Assembly (NCBI GenBank): GCA_030544235.1
Contig: CM060470.1
Span: forward strand, 24,296,098-24,360,097
Reading direction: 5' to 3'
Length of the DNA: 64,000 nucleotides
Source: Lepturacanthus savala
Taxonomy: Eukaryota; Chordata; Actinopteri; Scombriformes; Trichiuridae
Made by a program: the position numbers and the translations under genes. Positions 45,201-58,005 of the stretch are shown here, in pieces. The notes under the pieces were generated by a model, which saw nothing but the letters and a program-made list of their open reading frames with translations, was not told the origin of the DNA and searched no databases. Within the stretch, counting starts at the first letter, position 1. Every line of letters begins with the position of its first letter.

Positions 45201-48200
45201 ATTTTCTTGAGCTCTGCTGGAATAACTTTGCATTATTTACATTTTTTTTTTAAAGAAATCCTCTTTGTTTATCTTATACTATCCCTTTATGAAGCCACTT
45301 AGTTCACGCTCTGACTGAAATAGGCTGTATTATATACTGTATATAATAGCCTCTTTAAGGCACTATGTCCAGCAAAGCATTTTTTCCCAGCTGAAAACCC
45401 CAAGTGCCTGTCTGAAAACACTGTGTTCTGGAGCTGTTTTTGTCATCTGTCTCTAGAGAAAATTTCATATCAAGACTAGTGTGACCAAAATAATCAGGGT
45501 TATGAATATTGTACATTTGTAGGAAAATGGTTGTTTATCAATGCCACAATCCATATGTTTTTTTATTTTGTATTTCATATTGCTGGAAAAGACATTCCTT
45601 GTCCATACACCTGTCTATTCAAGTTTCTCACCAAAAGCTATTTTCCAATATTACCGACCAGACCTTGAGAACATTGTATTGTGTTTGCTAGTTAAAGTTA
45701 TCTTTCATCCTTCCTGTTTGCAACATTGGGTTACTTTTTTGTAACTAACCAAAGTCATTTGGGTGTGTTTCTTGAGCTTTTCTGAGTAGAGGCGACTGTC
45801 AGCAGCAGCCGGAATCTGTTTGAGTCACGTTACTGCAGCTGCTGTTTTCTGTGGCGCTGTGGACCAAAGGAGAAATGAAGCCAAGGAGACGATTCAGACA
45901 CGATTCTCCCTGACAGTGTCTGACAATTTCATGCTGAGTTAATTTATTTTCAACAAGTGGCAAGCGGGCAGGTAGGGAAGCGTAGGCAATCCGCCTGGCA
46001 GAGCAACTAGCGGGTACAGTCGTGGCCGTCATGCTGGTTGTCTGATGGGTGGCGTCATGGATGGTATTTCCAGTAATTTTTTTTTTTTAATTTTAAACCG
46101 CAGAAAACCATCAGGGATTTACCGTTCAGTCCCTTGCTGAGATGCTTTGGTTGCTAAGATATGGAATATCTATGGGCACAAGGTAGATCAGCCTACTTGC
46201 TCTGGATAAAGGAAAGGCTGAAACACGTACCGAGAGATGAAATTTCATTGGTGAGGAAACATCTTGGCATGAAGCCAATGATTGTTTGATATTGAGGTTT
46301 TTGTGGTATTTGTCCAGTCCCCACTCCACCGACTGGATGGCTGGGTAAAAAGTGACAGTGATGAGACCAGCATTTCATCCAAAGTTGAAATCATTTTTCA
46401 ACTCTTGGCAACAAGCAAAAAACAGCAGACGTACATCACTTGCCTCATCATGCTCCTGGCGTTTGTAGCAGAGTGTAAATATGTAACATTCTCATTGCAA
46501 ACAATTAAAAAGGTGTGCCAGGAAAAAAAAAAACACTTTTTGGTGGACACATGGATGAAGGCCCCCTCCCAATGATCCTACTGTCTAAATGTCTTTTGAC
46601 GTAAAAGGGCTAAATAATTTTGCCATTACATTTGCCTGTGTGTGTCTTTTGTTAACCCACACCACAGACAAACCTCTGCTAACAGAAGGCACGCCTCTTA
46701 TCAAACCAGCCAATATTTATTCTCATAAAATGACATGATTGAGAACCTAACTTTGTGTTTGACAGCAGCACACAGCATACCATGTGCATGAGGGCATGTT
46801 GACTTACACTATGATCTCAAAGCTGAATGTGTGCAATCCCTAGAATTGCACAATGGGATCACAGTTCACAGAAAAAGGTTCAATAGAATGTTGCGTGTAA
46901 TAAATCACACCATTGTTTAGTATCCCCCAGTTACACGAGAACCAGCCCATTAGATGTCCTATGAGTGGTCAGTGCCCTTTCAGCTATTATTTCACATGTG
47001 TAGTGACGTACATCTTCAACATCACCTCCAGGGTACATTTCTTCATAAAGAATGTTTTTTTGTTGTTGTTGTTTTTCCTCATTTGACATTTTTGATGGGG
47101 CAGAAAAGTGAAACTAAACAAGAAGAATGATAAGTCATATTCACACAACATCAATTCTTTAAGGGTGATTTCCCTCATTTGTAAATGTGTCAGGAGTGTC
47201 AGCCATGTGTGCAGTCACAATAGTTTGCACCTAACAGATATAAAGAGTGTTGCGTCAAAGGTTGATTTCTTTGTTTAGGGGAGACTTTCAAGATGGAGTT
47301 TAAATATAGCATGATCTCATACTGTACCTGGCCTTTCACAAATGTGGATGCTAAATGTGAGCATATGTGTGTCCCTGCATGTGCATTCACATGGAGAGAT
47401 GTGCATACCAATGTATACATGCGTCTTGTTGTCCATCTGTTTGTTCAAACGCAACCTCAGACACCCTCTTAAGTAGATGTCAGTGTTTACATGTGGGCGT
47501 GTTTGTCTACACTAATGGGACTAAAGGAAAGGGGGGGGTGTTCTTTTTTCTTTATCTTTCTTTTTTTTAATATTCCCATGGAAGTGCTGTGAGTTCTATG
47601 ATGCCCTCAATTTGTTTGGTCACTCCTGTCAAGCTAATGAGGTGAGTGAGTGAGGGCGGCCTGGTGGAGGCAGAGGTCAGCCAAGAGCCAGCTCTGCCTG
47701 CCAGGCTGCTGTGCTGCAAGGCTGTAACTCGCAGCCCAACTGCAGCTCTGGTCACGGCACAGCCCCCTGGCAAAGCCTGGCTCCCATTGCACCCATCTGT
47801 CACATAAAGGCAGATTTACACTTATATATGTGTGGGCCACTTGTCCATGTAAGAAGTATTTATATTGGCACATGCTGTATGCACACACACGCACAAAAGC
47901 ACACACACTGCTCACTGTTTGGAGAGGTTTCCTTTAAGCCCCCACAAGGCTGCCATGAGGGTGGACTGCCCCCACCAGCTGCCAGTACAGCACTCAGAAT
48001 GGATGCTTTAGTGAATGCATCAATATGAGCAATTCTTTTAATTATGGGTGTTGTGCGGCTGATGCCGCTGTATTTCCTGGACACAGCTCCAGTTATTGGG
48101 TCATTCTTGCAGACCGAAACCAAATCTGTTTACGATTTAAATTCCTGCAGGAGTGAAAATCTATTTTTTTCCCTTTTTTTGCTATGTGTGTGTGTGTGTG

Positions 48201-48370
48201 TGTGTTACTTTGGTTTGTTTTCAAATGTTATTAAGTGGTCGATAGGCATACTTAGTAGTACAAATTGGGCCTATCCACTATTGGAGCCACATGTTCAAAT
48301 GCCGTGAAGTATAAATGTCAGCCTGAAGTCCATAGTGTCCATCATGTCTTACATGCATATTTATCATTTA
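41261..48370. other. No gene seen; simple repeats and a possible conserved block
   Basis: Over 7 kb without a recognisable gene. It contains the (GAAA)n tract at 42186-42238, an imperfect AT palindrome at about 45322-45350, a (TG)n tract at 48185-48205 and a GC-richer block at about 47640-48125 that I flag as possible regulatory DNA. A single CTCF-like word (CCACTAGAGGGAACT, 43554-43568) differs from the core at one position. Confidence 0.5.
42186..42238. repeat. (GAAA)n purine tract, about 53 bp
   Basis: About 13 GAAA repeats on the + strand. Flanking purine-rich DNA (AGATAGAGAGAG on the left, GGGGAAAAAAGAG on the right) lengthens the all-purine strand, which could form triplex DNA. The apparent long open frames across it on both strands are repeat artefacts. 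Confidence 0.95.
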
Positions 48371-48769
48371 TAGTAGTGGAAGAAATACTAAGATCTTTTA
48401 TTTACCTAAAATTAGCAATACCCAATTGAAAGAATACTTTATTATAAGTAGATGTCATTAATTAAAAATCATACCTATGTAAAAGTACAGAAGTTTAAGC
48501 AGAAAAATGTACGAAAAATATCAAAAGCAAAATTGCTGGTTGTGGAAAATGTTTTTTAGTGCTACACACTATGTAGTATATATATCATTGGAAATAAATA
48601 ATGATTAATTAATAATTTGTGTACATGTAAGCAGCATTTAATGTATAGAAAGTAAAATATTTAACTCTCAAATGTATTTGAGTAATAAAGTACCATACAA
48701 TTGAGATACCTCAAAACTGTACATGAGTACAGTACTTATGTAAACGTACTTTGTCATATTTCACCACTG
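48371..48769 (+). mobile_element. hAT-like GTACTTTTACTT family, about 400-bp copy
   Basis: Left end TAGTAGTGGAAGAAATAC; right end CATATTTCACCACTG. Internal words AAAAGTACAGAAGTTTAAGC and GTACAGTACTTATGTAAACG are family-typical. A clean 8-bp duplication is not visible. Confidence 0.75.
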
Positions 48770-50212
48770 TTTATAAGAAACTGTATCTTTTGTATAATAA
48801 AGTAACTTCTGACTGTTTACATACTGCCCTAATCTTTTGTTGTCTGTCTAGTAATGAACTGCTTGTAGTTGATATGAAATCATGCAGGCCAGCAGTATTC
48901 AGTTGCCTCTGAATATAGAAAAGGAATCCAAACAACCAGTACCCAGTTTATTTTATTTTCTAACATTGTTATTATCATCCTCCAGTGTTTTGGAGCAAAC
49001 ATGAGCCTCAAATTCCACGTGGCCTGACACTCAATGCCCCGAAGCCTTCAGAGTTGCAGCTCTGAGCTGAAAATGAGTCGCCACACCTGCTGGATGTTGC
49101 AGCTGTGGCTGTGACACAGAAAGTCCACAGAAATGGAGAAAGGTCAAAGGTTGTCACCTCTCCATCTCCCCAGCAGAAACCCGCTTAACCTTAAACACTG
49201 GGTAGTGTAACAGCACCGGTGTCACGCATGTACAAATCAACACACTCATATACACACAGCTGAGGGTCATTTGATGCAGGGTTCAAGGTCAGGGAGCAGA
49301 TGGAACTTTCTGTCTTGACCTTTGTGTGGACAACAGGGCCTTGATTAGCTGTCTGCTGGCTGATGCCTCATGACCTCTGACTATAGTCAAACCGACTACT
49401 ATAAGCGACCAAAACTGTGTGATTTTCCATGCGGATAAATTGTTAACCACAAAAACAATTGGCCTATTTGCTGAGGATTCTGAAGGTACGCTTTGGAGTT
49501 TGGGAAAACAAAGATATGTTTATATTCACTGTTTCTCACCAAAATGCATTGCGTGTCCTTGAGGCTTAATTAAATATGTTTTTGTTTTTGTGATCAATTA
49601 TCTATTGTTTAAATAAAGAGATTCTAAACGTAACACGTAATCAAACAGATCTGGAGAGAGACGTAATAGGTACAAACTAGTACATGGCAAAAGTTAATGG
49701 AAATCCCCCCTAGCCCCACCCACAAACAGGCAAACAAAACAACACGAACACATTACTCAAAAGAAAAGAAAAAAAAACATGAAAGAAATGAAGTCAACAA
49801 AGATTTTGCTCCAGCACCCCAATATCACCCTGTCCATCACCCTAATACTTGAAATGTTCCCATGCCACTGAAATTAATAATATTTATTTAATCAAACATG
49901 TTGAAGACATTTTCTTAAGAAACAACTGCAGAACCTAATTCGGGATGAAATATTAAGTCAACATGGAAAGGTACTGGTTGACTACATCCGTGGTTAAGAT
50001 GTTTCCCATTCGTCGTCTATGTAGAACACTGTGCAATGCAATCTGGTTTTGAGAAATGATGGCATTGCATTAGCCGCTTAGTATTTATATAAAGTTGAGG
50101 TCTAGTGTACTTCATGACATGACTCACCACTAAAATACTAATCAAAAATAAAGATAGGTTCAGCAACAACATGGCTTATGCATTATGTCATCTATTGTCT
50201 TCGCGTTTTTTT

Positions 50213-50227
50213 GGGGGGGGGGGGGGG
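50213..50227. repeat. G15 homopolymer
   Basis: Fifteen consecutive G, preceded by seven T. It can stack as a G-quadruplex in principle and is prone to length errors. Confidence 0.85.
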
Positions 50228-52021
50228 ATTTGGCTCCAGGATTTTTTGATTTATGAAAACGATTAAATTACTTCTAGTCATAGTGATTAGCAAAAGATGA
50301 CTGGGCAGGTCAGTTTGTTTTCTGTGTGATCTAAAAAGCCGGATTTGTTTGCAGTACACATATGCACACAGCAGCATTTATTTTTGTCCAGGAAATATGT
50401 CACATTTCCTGTCCATGTGTAAATCATTGCACTTTCCTCTGATGTAGTCCTAGACAGGCTTCAGTTTCTCATCAGTCATAGTTTCCTCTAAAATGAATAT
50501 TATGTAGATCCTTCTTTTTTACATATTTTTTCTTGTCTCAATCAATTAAAATATTTAATCACGATTAATCGCATGAAAGTCCTAGTTAACGCGTGAATTT
50601 TGTCTCTTGAAATATAATTTTAATATGCTTATTAACATAGAAAATTGTATAGGCTTGCTTTGTGTGAATGTTTTTATTGCAAGCCCCAACATGTAGGGTT
50701 ACAATGATGCACATATCACTATCAATAAAACAATGGCAAAAAAATAAAATTAAATTAAAAAAAGTCACAAAACAGCCCCTTTAAATAGGGGGTGATATTT
50801 TAAATTAAGTTTTTATTAGGTGAAATGAAGTTGTATGACTAGGACTGACTTTGATTAGAGATATCTGAAATGGGAAATATTTGTCACTTTAGTTTCACCT
50901 ATTCAGAATGTAATTGGATATCTTGAATTACAGTTTTGATTAGGTGCTGAAACGTCCACACTTTTAACAGCTGAGGCAGCAAAGCCAGAAACGTCATGGT
51001 TGACGTTTGAGATGTTTCTAACTTTCATCATGGCTAGTCAAAACTGAATTACAGATATATGCAATTGTCATTTACAATGTGTGATAATTTGAATGAGGTT
51101 TTAGTGATGTCATTGCAGATCTGTAATTCCGTTGTGCTAAGTCCAAAATGAATTACAAATATTTCTATATGTTGTTTCCATGAGTCACAATTACGATACA
51201 GGTATCTTAAAAGATGTGACTATTCAAAATGTCATCACGACGAGTCAGAATGACGTTATCAACAATGTTAATTCTGCCTAGTCAAATTTAGCCCCGTCAG
51301 TATTACAACAGCTTGCTATGCTTTAAACTTGACAGTACAATATGTAGCTTCTTAGGATGGAGTACTGAATGAACGAGGACTTTCTGGATGCTGAGGGTTT
51401 GTTTTAGGATTTTTAAGAAAAATCTCTAAATTTTGAAGTCAGGGGAAAACCGAGAAGGAAAACAGACATGGAGCTTGTTAACTTAATGAAACAGGCGGAG
51501 GATCAGCTGTTTTTTTTTTTTTTTTTTTACTGTGGTGGGAGCCAGAAGCAGAGCCAACAAGTGGTTTGGGTTCATGTCAGGGTCTCCTCTCTCACAGCAT
51601 AAGTGCAAACGTGACAATGACGCTAGCTTCCACTGTGAGTGGCAGAATCCCTCCTCATCTGGTTTATGATTATAACTGTCCTAAGAACAGGTGTCACAAG
51701 CAGCTTAGTGGACCTTATATTACAACAATGTCAAGTTACCCAACTATACAAATAAATATTTGCAATTTCTTTCAAATATAGGTGCCAAATATTATGATGC
51801 AATACTATCACTCTATCTACCCAAGGTATCTCAAATTGGCTCTGAATAAAACAGGAGCTCTATTATGAAAAAAAAATGGGTAAATGGGGTTTTTCATAGG
51901 GACACACAGGGACTGTATGACTGCTACAGATCAAACTAGTTTTCTACATTGACCAAATAAATAAACTATTAAAATGGCAAATGCTCTCAAGATGTATTTG
52001 ATTAAAAAGTAAGCTTATATA

Positions 52022-52112
52022 TTAGTGAGTAGCTTTACTTAATTTTCTTTTTTTCCACTTTAAGACTTTTACTCACTTTATTCCTACTTTTAATCAAGTA
52101 AAGGATTTAAAT
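52022..52112. mobile_element. Short fragment of the hAT-like GTACTTTTACTT family
   Basis: AAGACTTTTACTCACTTTAT and CCTACTTTTAATCAAGTAAA are recognisable family words. No ends are preserved. Confidence 0.4.
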
Positions 52113-52237
52113 GTTTTTTTTTCCATTCTCTTTGAGCCCAGATGACACTTTTAATTCTTCTTCAGTTCTGAGTGTTGATCTGAACCCATGAGACCTAATT
52201 GAGTCTGAGAGGTTACTTATTAGATAACCTTTTTTCA

Positions 52238-52345
<108 letters not shown>

Positions 52346-52703
52346 AACCCTTATCCAGATGTTATCAAGACTGATACAACCGGACTGCAGTCACATCTCA
52401 AGTAATAAGCGTGAGATGTGACTAGAAGCATTACTCACAGGCGGTGACAGACATAGAAGGACACGTGCATTGGCACACAACATACACGGGAAGTAGACGG
52501 TGAAAGAGGGAAGAAGGAAGAACTCAATACCCAGCGACTGTTTACAGTTGCCCTGATTTTATCCCGCTCCTTCCACACAGACACACACATCCTCACAGTC
52601 CCACCAGGCAAATGCATCTGCCAGCGAAGATCCGGCCTGAGCGAGAGAACCGTTTCCCAGAGATATCAGTGACGTACATATGTGAGCAAACATACTTGCA
52701 AGC

Positions 52704-52752
52704 ACGCACACAAACACACACAGACACACACACACACACACACACACACACA
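52704..52752. repeat. (CA)n microsatellite with interruptions
   Basis: CA repeats broken by CGCACACAAACA and CAGACA on the left, then a pure run of about 29 bp. Confidence 0.93.
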
Positions 52753-52998
52753 ACCCAACATGTCAGTCACTGTTGGTTTTCATTGTTTTCATTTCTTACT
52801 GGATTTGCCTGCTTATTTTAGCAGCTCTATCCTCAGGGAGGCGGTGGTCCGTTGAGCCATGGGATACCAGAGAACTTGTAGTGCTGCCCTTCCTCTGAAG
52901 CATCATGGTTTCATGATGTCCGGGTCATTAATCACTACATATGACACCATTATCTGAATGTGTCTTTAGTAAACTGCAGGGGTAGGCCTACTGAAATA

Positions 52999-53410
52999 CA
53001 GTGATGAAATGTAACAACATATATTTTCTTAAGTACTATCTTAGGGTACTTTAGGGGAATGTTTCCATTTTACACTACTTTGTACTTCCCCCTCCGCTAT
53101 ATTTCATTAGGATTTTTAAATTACACTTCATTGTTAAAGACAAAATAGTTCCAAGCCTTTCTGTCTTGTGAGCTCTTTATGAAATAAGCATGTTGTTTTA
53201 GCTCATGTTTCAGATATTTGATTTGTTAGCAGTTTCACCAAAGAGACATTTCCCCTCTAGACGTCTCCTATGGTTTCAGTTCTTAACTGTTGGAGGCCCA
53301 AAGTGTAAAACTCAAAATCAAACATTTGAGAAAAATCTGAGTGAATACCAAAACATACAAACATTGTTGCAAAACATAGTTTTAATTAATCATGACACTA
53401 TCGCTTAGGT
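52999..53410 (+). mobile_element. hAT-like GTACTTTTACTT family, truncated copy
   Basis: It starts CAGTGATGAAATGTAACAAC and includes TTCTTAAGTACTATCTTAGG and CCATTTTACACTACTTTGTA. The expected TTCCACCACTG end is missing; the right limit is approximate. Confidence 0.55.
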
Positions 53411-53439
53411 TTACCTAATGACCATTATGAGGATCACCT

Positions 53440-54306
53440 ATAGGTCAAACCGAGAAAGAGAGGGGGGAGAAGAGGGTCATGGGAACGTGCGAGACAGCAA
53501 TCCCTGTTGCATCCCGTTGCCCTCTATCATACTAGCCAATGTAAGGTTGCTTTGTAATAAGACAGAAAAACTGCAGAGACCTGCAGAGACCTGCATCATG
53601 GCAGTCACAGAGACCTGGGAGTCAGACCCCGACAGCAAGTGATTGACAGGTTTGAAGCCTCGTTACACCATGATATCAAGGTAATCCCTGTGGAGGTGGG
53701 GTGTGTCTCTATATGAATGAATATTGGGTGAAGAACGTACTTGTGAGAGAGGGTCTTTGCACCAAAGATGTTGAACTGCTTCTGTATCTGTGCACCCATT
53801 TTATTTATCACAGGATTTACCATAGATTTTTATAACATTGGTGAATATTCAACCAGGGCCAATGTGAATAATGCCTTTGAGCAGATCTTTCAGACTACAC
53901 AGGTCCCCCGAATCTTATCCTGAGAGACTGCTCATTAGACAAAACTCTCAGTAACCTTTCACAGTATGTGTCCTTCCCCAGTAGAAATTAGAAGATATGT
54001 CATGGTTCCCTTAAAGACACTTCAATCAATTCCTCACCCCCCATTAGGCTCTGCTGTGTGTACCTGATCCTGGCGGTCAGAGGAAGCTTTCTCAACACTG
54101 CACAGTACAGACTGGGATATGTTTCAGGAATCCTCTGGGAATATTGATGAACTGACAGATGTGGTCAGTTCCTAGATATAGTACTGTGAGAACACTGTCA
54201 TCCCTGTAAAGACTGCTAAAATATATCCAAACAGTAAACCATGCAGCGAGCAGACAGTTGAAAGTGTTATTAAATAAGAAGAAGGTTATCAGGGCATATA
54301 TCTGGG
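53440..54306 (+). pseudogene. LINE (L2/CR1/Rex1 type) open reading frame, endonuclease part, decayed
   Basis: A frame at 53418-53642 reads LPSIILANVRLLCNK, then CIMAVTETW, the two hallmarks of the apurinic-type endonuclease of these LINEs (the Asn of LANVR and the Glu of TETW). Further pieces in shifting frames follow: VGCVSI, and at about 54100-54300 DWDMFQESSGNIDELTDVVS, then IPVKTAKIYPNSKPC. This matches the linker between endonuclease and reverse transcriptase in teleost members (DELTD...YISFCE...KTV..YNNKPW). Stops and frameshifts are numerous, so it is a relic. It is cut at 54306/55201 by a hAT insertion and continues beyond it. Confidence 0.85.
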
Positions 54307-54314
54307 CTCTCCTC

Positions 54315-55192
54315 CAGTGTTAATTTTGTCAGACGAGACTAGACGAAATATATTCATCAATGATGTTTTTTTGTTTTTTTTGTCATGATGAAAACGAGAC
54401 AAAACAATAACCTTAACTTATTGTGATGAAATTAACACATTTTTTGTTGCCAAAAAAAGATGAGGTAAAATCCACTATAATTTAAAACTTAATCAATATA
54501 CCTTTTTTCGCCACAGACTTTTAATATTGACCTTTCTGTGTGGAGTTTGCATGTTCTCCCTGTGTCTGCATGGGTTCTCTCCGGGTTCCTTGGCTTCCTC
54601 TCATAGTCCAAAACATGCTGAGTTTGTTGGAGACTATTGGAGTGAATGGTGTGTGTGCCCCATGATAGACTGGTGACCTGTCTGGGGTGTATTCCTGCTT
54701 CTTGCCTGTAATGCACTGGGATTGGCTTCAGCAGACCTGTGTGACCCTAGTGCGGAGCAAGCAGGTTTATAAAATGACTGACTTTTAAAATTGCAATCCA
54801 AAAAGTGCCTTTACTGGAAGTGTGTCATTTGTATTTCTCCTCCAGCGCTGCTGCCAGGGGCGTGTGTTCGTCTGTCGCACTAAACTAAACAAAGGTTCCT
54901 AACAATAATTCCTATTGTTACAGTTACCTGCCTAGATTCATTTTGATTAATATTACTATCAACCTGCTGTGAAAGACTAAAAAAAGACTATTGACTAAAA
55001 GTATACAAAATACTTTGAATTTTAGTTGACTTAAACTAGACTCAAATGACAGGACTTTTCATTGACTAAAATGTGACAAAACAAAAAAGGAATACAAGAA
55101 TTGACTAAATATGACTAAAACTAATATAGTCATTTGTCACAAGACTAAGACTAAAACTAAATTTTAAAAAATTGCAGACAAAATTAACATGA
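54315..55192. mobile_element. hAT-like element (878 bp) inserted into the LINE, with perfect 8-bp duplication
   Basis: CTCTCCTC occurs at 54307-54314 and again at 55193-55200. The ends read CAGTGTTAATTTTGTCAGAC on the left and TCATGTTAATTTTGTCTGC from the right. The interior has many GACGAGAC/GACTAAAAC words, known from a common teleost non-autonomous hAT repeat, and no transposase. A V-SINE sits inside it. Confidence 0.9.
54530..54779 (+). mobile_element. 5'-truncated V-SINE inside the hAT element
   Basis: It begins within the central region (ACCTTTCTGTGTGGAGTTTG) and lacks the tRNA-like head with its Pol III boxes. It ends in the usual ...GCAGGTTTATAAAATGACT tail. Flanking duplications GACTTTTAATATTG (54516-54529) and GACTTTTAAAATTG (54780-54793) match at 13 of 14 positions, so the truncation happened during insertion, as for target-primed reverse transcription that stopped early. 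It is more diverged than the two copies at 26.7 and 28.2 kb. Confidence 0.88.
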
Positions 55193-55200
55193 CTCTCCTC

Positions 55201-55705
55201 AGGATAGCCACAAAATAATGAAAGGGCAAGCTAATAATATTCAGAAAAAAAGTGTCCATTGAAGGCTTCTCCTCAGATCAAGCCCTGGCAAATGAGCTTG
55301 ATAACTTTTATTGTAGATTTGGCCCACATAATTTTAACAATAAAACAATCCATTTTGAAAAAGAATCTGTCTGATCAGTGATTAGGTGACTGCTTTTAAT
55401 GTTCATTCGGTTAGAAAAGTGCTGTAAACATTGAAACCTGAAACTAGAACGTCACGTGTCAGCCCTGATATCACTGGTAGCTGTAGCCTCATCCAACGTG
55501 GACAACAGTTGAGCCCTATTTTTGTCCATATTTTTGAAATGGCACTATATTTGCAGACAATCCCAGCAAAGTCAAAGCAAGTTTCTATAGATCCTATTGC
55601 TAAAATTACATTTCCAAAGACTATATATATGATTTCAGGCCAATAGCTCTGACTTCATTGTTAAAGAAATCATTTGAAAATTTGATTAAAACCTCCAACA
55701 TCAAA
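55201..55705 (+). pseudogene. LINE (L2/CR1/Rex1 type), reverse transcriptase start, decayed
   Basis: Continuation of the LINE split at 54306. Pieces readable in order are ALANELDNFYCRFGPHN, SPIFVHIFEMALYLQTIPA and, in another frame, YDFRPIALTSLLKKSFENLI. They match the N-terminal reverse transcriptase blocks of this group (LNSFYSRF, L..VFTHIFN.SL.LQTIP, DYRPVALTS...K.FE.LI). The YADD catalytic block and the 3' tail are absent, so sequence to the right was lost. The copy has accumulated stops throughout. Confidence 0.85.
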
Positions 55706-58005
55706 ACCGACCAAATTCCTGCTAACTGTGATGACTGAATGAAGCGGCTTGAGTGATGTGATTGAGATGCGTCACTCAAATGAAGACCGGGTCAGGTTGC
55801 AGTTAAGTTTTGTTCCCAGTCTGGATTAAATTGTTATTCGGTCCAGCAGTGAAGCAGCAGTGGAGCAAGCAGCATGTTTATATGAAAACAGCTGGATAAG
55901 GGTGGGTCTTTATCCATTTATGCATAATTGTGGGAGTGGAAATAAGGCTTGTGTATGGGCGCCCAGATCCACATTGATAAAACACAACCATGCATATGCA
56001 TGGCTTTATAAATCTAAGTGGCTTTCTGCGTGCACACAGTTTTAGTCATGAACCTAGTGTTATGCATCTGGCCCCAGGTCTAGACTTAAACAGTATCAGA
56101 AGTCTGCCCTGTTCATTGCATGGCTGACACTGGAAAGAATGTGGCAATGAAAAGCTGTGAGGGGGGTTTGGTAAGTTTAAAGGCATGACAGACAGGCTGG
56201 AGGGAGGCATTGTAGGGTTAGACACAGGTTCATAGTTTTGCACCGGGTGGTGATCAGAGTCTAGACGCTTTGTAGGCAAGATGAGAAGTTCAGTGTTTGC
56301 TTTCCAACTATGAAACCAATCGCACGTCTCTTGTTCCTTCACTTTTTCAACTTTTTGAGTTTTTTCCTCTCCTCACCTCTGACTGTAATCAAGGAATTTG
56401 GAACATAACTTGCTGAGAGGGTAGTGTGTTTTGGCATAGACACTACAAACTTCTAATCTTATTTTACAAGAGACAACACAGTTACAGGCTCAGGCAGACC
56501 TTTTGGAAACTACTAATCATCACTAATTGTGTGTCTTAGTAAATTCTAACTAACGTGTACAGCTAGAACATATCTTATGGAAGAGTGCAAGAAAAGATGT
56601 ACTCATTTGTAAAGTAAATAATTTGGAATGGAAGACCATATTTTTTGGGAAAACCCAGACAAATTGTCAGATCCAAGTGTATGACAAGTTCAAGAAAAGT
56701 GCAATAAATAGGAGATTAATTAGAGTGTATGTTACAACTGTGTCATGACGGCTGCCTGCTCTTACAGGAACAAAAGTCTATTCATTGTATACCACATATA
56801 TGCATACCACAGAATTTGACCAACAGTGCACAATTTAATTTAGTTTTTTTTTTACATGTTCAGGACTCTTAAAATGATAGCAGAATTCTTGACTCATATC
56901 TTTCTAGAATAAATTTACTGAGAAAATATTGTGTTCACGTGAATTAGATATAGTTGCAACCACTGATTGTAGTAAACTGATCACGATGAAGACCGAAACA
57001 GAGCTGGGAACACAGATCTTTTCTCCGTTGTATTTTGAGCTATTGAAAGATAATAATTTTGTTCATGTATTGATGTACCACTCATCCAACAGCTTTGTGT
57101 TGTCCTTTTCAATTATCTTCACCACTGGCCTTTTCCTGTTTCAAACTTCTATTATACAGACACCAGACCTATTTCTCTGTCCAGAGGCATGTCCAAGAGT
57201 CTCACACTAAATATGTTTTACTACTTCAACATAAACACTCTCCTTAAAGAATTATCTCATATACAGTAGCAAATATTGTTGATTAGCTCTTGCACAGTAT
57301 AAATGCTATATTTTGATTGAGTTTTAGATCCTACTACTATTACTGGTGGTGTGTGGTCCATCTGTCTGTATGCTGATGTTCTGTCTGTATGTCCTGAACA
57401 CAGTTCAGGGATTTGGAATAAGTTTCCTTGCAAAGTGACACCAACTTAATGAGAAATCTGTATTTAATGTGTTGACATGGCTTACGATGCCATCTGCTGT
57501 TGGTGGCAGTAATGCAGCTTATGCCGTACAGGAGAGGATGAAGAAGTTTGGCTAATGTTAAAATTACTCTTTAAATCAGAGTGTGCTCGTCCTTCATTTT
57601 AGCAAGGAGCCAGGACAAACAACAAACTACAAAAATGCCAAAAAAGAAGCGACTACACTCAATCACACAATCATGAGGCCAAGCACTATAAAATTGTACA
57701 AGCTCATGAAACTCCTGAGGAGTAAGTTAAGCATTCTACATCCTAACCCGGACAGAATTTACATGTAACATAATGCCAGGCCTCTACAGTGTGAGTTTTT
57801 CACTCACATTTGCCCCTTAATATAGGTGTGTGCGAACTGGAAATGTGATTTACAAGCACAGTGTGCCAGTACAGACCGCAACTTTATTTTTCCTTTTTCT
57901 CGTCTTCTTTTTTTCCTCTACTGCCAAATACCATCAAAAGGTACAAAACATTCTATACACTAACCGGGACCCAATTTCCATGTAATGTTAACAACATAAT
58001 GACCC
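55706..58005. other. No gene seen; contains one GGGGCCAGATG repeat (minus strand)
   Basis: Apart from the repeat at 55890-56082, the stretch is AT-rich with short frames. The word GCCATCTGCTGT at 57489-57500 is, on the minus strand, an 11-of-12 match to the CTCF core CCASYAGRKGGC. Confidence 0.5.
55890..56082 (-). repeat. Teleost interspersed repeat, GGGGCCAGATGCATAA type, minus strand
   Basis: On the minus strand: CCTGGGGCCAGATGCATAAC, AAAACTGTGTGCACGC, GATTTATAAAGCCATGC. It is the partner of the plus-strand copy at 25878. Limits are approximate and no termini can be defined. Confidence 0.5.

Noticed and set aside
45322..45350. Imperfect palindrome GGCTGTATTATATACTGTATA
   Set aside because: AT-rich short palindromes are common in such DNA; arms are only 9 bp plus a broken GGC/GCC clamp.
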